Part shown: positions 62,025 to 64,000 of the stretch, in pieces | How positions within the stretch are numbered: position 1 is the first letter of the stretch | How the letters are laid out: each line of letters begins with the position of its first letter | Source: Microbacterium sp. | Lineage (GTDB): Bacteria; Actinomycetota; Actinomycetes; Actinomycetales; Microbacteriaceae | Reading direction: 5' to 3' | Length of the DNA: 64,000 nt | Assembly: GCF_031178445.1 (NCBI RefSeq) | Contig: NZ_JAPSIY010000006.1 | Span: forward strand, 62,001-126,000 | Translations under genes and position numbers: made by a program | Notes under the pieces: model-generated | Databases searched by the model: none | The model's input: the letters and a program-made list of their open reading frames with translations, nothing else | What the model was told of the DNA's origin: nothing

Positions 62025-63737
62025 ATGAAGAAGATCCTGATCGCGAATCGCGGCGAGATCGCCGTGCGCGTCATCCGCGCCTGCGCCGAGGCGGGATACG
62101 CCTCCGTCGCCGTCTACGCCGACCAGGATGCCGACGCCCTGCACGTGCGCCTGGCCGACGAGGCGGTGGGGCTCGGAGCCGCGACCGCAGCCGACACCTA
62201 CCTGTCGATCGATGCGCTGCTGCGCGCCGCCGAGACGTCGGGTGCCGACGCCGTGCACCCCGGCTACGGCTTCCTGTCGGAGAGTGCCGCGTTCGCACGC
62301 GCGGTCGAGGAGGCCGGTCTGATCTGGATCGGCCCTTCACCCGCGAGCATCGAGGCGCTGGGTGACAAGATGACCGCTCGCCGCATCGCGCAGCGCGTGG
62401 GCGCGCCCCTGGCGGCGGGAACCGATCAGCCGCTCGCAGGGCCCGCCGACGCGGTCGCCTTCGCCGAAGAGCACGGGGTGCCGATCGCGATCAAGGCGGC
62501 CTACGGTGGCGGCGGCCGCGGCATCAAGGTGGTGCGCGAGCTGACCGAGGTCGCCGAGGCGTTCGACGCGGCCACCCGCGAGGCGATCGTCGCCTTCGGG
62601 CGGGGCGAGTGCTTCGTCGAGCGGTTCCTCGAGAGCCCTCGGCACATCGAGGTGCAGGTGCTCGGGGACGGACTCGGCGAGGTGGTGGCCGTGGGCGACC
62701 GCGACTGCTCCATGCAGCGTCGCAACCAGAAGCTCATCGAAGAGGCGCCGGCTCCGGGGCTCAGCTCCGAGCAGCGAGCGCAGATCCACGAGGCCGCGCG
62801 CCGCATCTGCGCCGAGGTCGATTACCGCAGTGCCGGCACTGTCGAGTTCCTGCTCGCCGCCGACGGCACGATCTCCTTCCTCGAGGTGAACACCCGCCTG
62901 CAGGTGGAGCATCCGATCACCGAGGAGGTGACGGGCGTCGACCTGGTGCGAGAGCAGTTCCGCATCGCATTCGGAGAGGGCATGTCGATCACGGCCACTC
63001 CGGAACCGAAGGGGCACGCGTTCGAATTCCGCATCAACGCGGAGGACCCGGGGCGCGGCTTCCTGCCGAGCCCGGGCGAGGTCACGACGCTGCGAGTGCC
63101 GGGCGGCCCCGGCGTGCGCTGGGACAGCGGCATCGAGGCGGGGGATGCCGTGCAGCCCGCGTTCGACTCGATGATCGCCAAGCTCATCGTGCACGCCCAC
63201 TCCCGCGATGCCGCGCTGGTGCGGGCGCGCCGTGCGCTCACGGAGTTGGCCGTGGAAGGGCCCGCCACCGTTATCGGCTTCGATCGTCTCGCGATCGACG
63301 CCCCGGAGTTCTCTACCGACGGCTTCGCCGTGCACACGCAGTGGATCGAGAGTGCGCTCCTGCCCCGCCTCGACCCGCAGCTTCGCCCTGCGCCGATGCC
63401 GGATGCCGGACTGCAGCGCTTCGCCGTGGAGATCGACGGGCGGCGCGTGATGCTCGGCCTGCCGACCGCGCTGCTCGCAGGGTTCGCAGCCGGTGCCGGA
63501 GCATCCGCCCCGGTGGACGCGGCCGACCCGGCCGAACTGCACGCCCCCGTGCCGGGGACGCTGGTGCGCTGGCTCGCCGAGGACGGCGCCGAGGTCGCCG
63601 AGGGCGACACCGTCGCCGTGCTCGACGCGATGAAGATGGAGACTCCCGTGACCGCGCACCGGGGCGGCGTGCTGGCGAGACGCGCCGAGGTGGGCGAGAC
63701 GGTCGCGGCCGACGCCGTGATCGGCCGCATCGGCTGA
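62025..63737 (+). CDS. Biotin carboxylase with C-terminal biotin carboxyl carrier domain
   Basis: 570-residue two-domain subunit. The biotin carboxylase part (about 1-445) opens KKILIANRGEIAVRVIRACAE and has the ATP-grasp GGGGRGIKVV near 163-172, MQRRNQKLIEEAPAP near 230 and EVNTRLQVEHPITEEVTGVDL near 288-308. The BCCP domain ends the protein with the biotinyl Lys537 in DAMKMETPV. It carboxylates its own biotin using bicarbonate and ATP. No acyl-CoA carboxyltransferase gene is in the window; the adjacent PxpB-PxpC fusion resembles the carboxyltransferase of urea carboxylase and could be its partner. AGAGGAAGG lies before the ATG. Confidence 0.94.
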   Translation: MKKILIANRGEIAVRVIRACAEAGYASVAVYADQDADALHVRLADEAVGLGAATAADTYLSIDALLRAAETSGADAVHPGYGFLSESAAFARAVEEAGLIWIGPSPASIEALGDKMTARRIAQRVGAPLAAGTDQPLAGPADAVAFAEEHGVPIAIKAAYGGGGRGIKVVRELTEVAEAFDAATREAIVAFGRGECFVERFLESPRHIEVQVLGDGLGEVVAVGDRDCSMQRRNQKLIEEAPAPGLSSEQRAQIHEAARRICAEVDYRSAGTVEFLLAADGTISFLEVNTRLQVEHPITEEVTGVDLVREQFRIAFGEGMSITATPEPKGHAFEFRINAEDPGRGFLPSPGEVTTLRVPGGPGVRWDSGIEAGDAVQPAFDSMIAKLIVHAHSRDAALVRARRALTELAVEGPATVIGFDRLAIDAPEFSTDGFAVHTQWIESALLPRLDPQLRPAPMPDAGLQRFAVEIDGRRVMLGLPTALLAGFAAGAGASAPVDAADPAELHAPVPGTLVRWLAEDGAEVAEGDTVAVLDAMKMETPVTAHRGGVLARRAEVGETVAADAVIGRIG

Positions 63738-63809
63738 TCCCAGCATCCGCTCCGGACCGGCCGTGACAGCTGATCTCGGCGGTGCTCCCTCCGGCCCGTC
63801 GCTCGAGAG

Positions 63810-63870
63810 CAGGAGAATCGCCGAAAACAGGATGCTTTCGCGGCATCCGTCCTGTCGCCGGCGAACATCC
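63810..63870. repeat. Palindromic repeat copy 3, downstream of the biotin carboxylase gene
   Basis: Left arm starts CAGGAGAATCGCCGAAAACA and continues GGATGC (to 63835); the right arm (63843-63870), read on the other strand, gives GGATGTTCGCCGGCGACAGG then ACGGATGC. Both match the CAGGAG-N2-TCGCCG-...-CAGGA core seen at 47973 and, less exactly, 11981. Lies between two convergent genes. Confidence 0.65.
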
Positions 63871-63903
63871 GGTTCTCGCGCGACGCGGGGCGGATGCCGA
63901 GGC

Positions 63904-64000
63904 TCAGGCCTCCGCAGCGTGGAACGCGAGCATCCGCACCGCGGCCTCGACGGTCGCTGACAGCACGTCGTCGGGGTCGCCGTCGAGATCGAGCCGCCGG
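63904..64000 (-). CDS. 3' end of an unidentified minus-strand gene
   Basis: The last 31 codons of a frame that enters from beyond the window and stops at 63904-63906. It encodes RLDLDGDPDDVLSATVEAAV followed by RMLAFHAAEA. The composition is strongly coding (G/C at third positions), and the helical ending would suit a TetR-type regulator or another small helical protein, but too little is visible to name it. Confidence 0.5.
   Translation of the reverse strand, partial: RRLDLDGDPDDVLSATVEAAVRMLAFHAAEA

Overview
The window is about 64 kb of high-GC DNA (GTG starts common, 4-base start/stop overlaps frequent, C or G at most third positions) with gene content typical of an actinobacterium. CsoR-, IdeR- and CebR-type operators, a PurS/PurQ pair, fused or split actinobacterial enzymes and very frequent GGATGC/GCATCC contexts point to Microbacteriaceae, probably Microbacterium or a close relative. 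That placement is inferred from sequence style, not from a marker gene. I saw no rRNA, tRNA, CRISPR array, prophage or transposase.

Layout. (1) 1-2755: end of a glycan locus, with a truncated GH35 beta-galactosidase and a GH29 fucosidase. (2) 2864-6066: a small protein and a large ATP-binding LuxR regulator. (3) 6146-11964: a copper-efflux block (CopZ, secreted His-rich protein, CopA, CopB-type ATPase) carrying three CsoR-type operators. (4) 12073-13780: a VanZ-RDD membrane protein and a GNAT acetyltransferase. (5) 13854-18761: an iron-siderophore locus, divergent around an IdeR/DtxR-like box. (6) 18827-24336: small alarmone synthetase, M20 amidohydrolase, SulP transporter, cold-shock protein and an MFS exporter. 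(7) 24340-32919: a TetR regulator facing an Opp-type ABC transporter operon that ends in a GH3 beta-glucosidase. (8) 32932-36733: LacI regulator, GH13 alpha-glucosidase and a 2-hydroxyacid dehydrogenase. (9) 36812-49712: a GntR-centred sugar locus with a CUT1 ABC transporter, GH63-like hydrolase, GH42 beta-galactosidase and, translationally coupled to it, two divergent glycine-dehydrogenase (P-protein) half-subunits, an AcoX/NAD-kinase-like protein and an SDR. (10) 49725-53145: housekeeping and small genes, including purSQ, apt and a frameshifted MerR regulator. (11) 53216-55669: GH1 beta-glucosidase with a CebR-like LacI regulator and its operator. (12) 55804-56616: a secreted M57-like metalloprotease. 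(13) 56809-63737: a GntR-controlled 5-oxoprolinase-type operon (NRAMP-like transporter, PxpA, DUF1445, fused PxpB-PxpC, biotin carboxylase-BCCP). (14) 63738-64000: a palindromic repeat and the 3' end of a minus-strand gene.

Most of the window is catabolic: four separate sugar loci, each with its own regulator and in most cases a readable operator. The strongest candidate for an undescribed system is the GntR locus in (9). The same 14-base operator lies in front of the transporter operon and between the regulator and GH42. The GH42 operon continues with 1-4 base overlaps into enzymes related to the glycine cleavage P-protein, but no GcvT, GcvH or lipoamide dehydrogenase is present in the window. 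Second is the oxoprolinase locus, where a biotin carboxylase-BCCP protein sits beside a fused KipI-KipA protein, together matching the modules of urea carboxylase. Third is a family of palindromic repeats, one copy of which sits in frame inside the AcoX-like gene.
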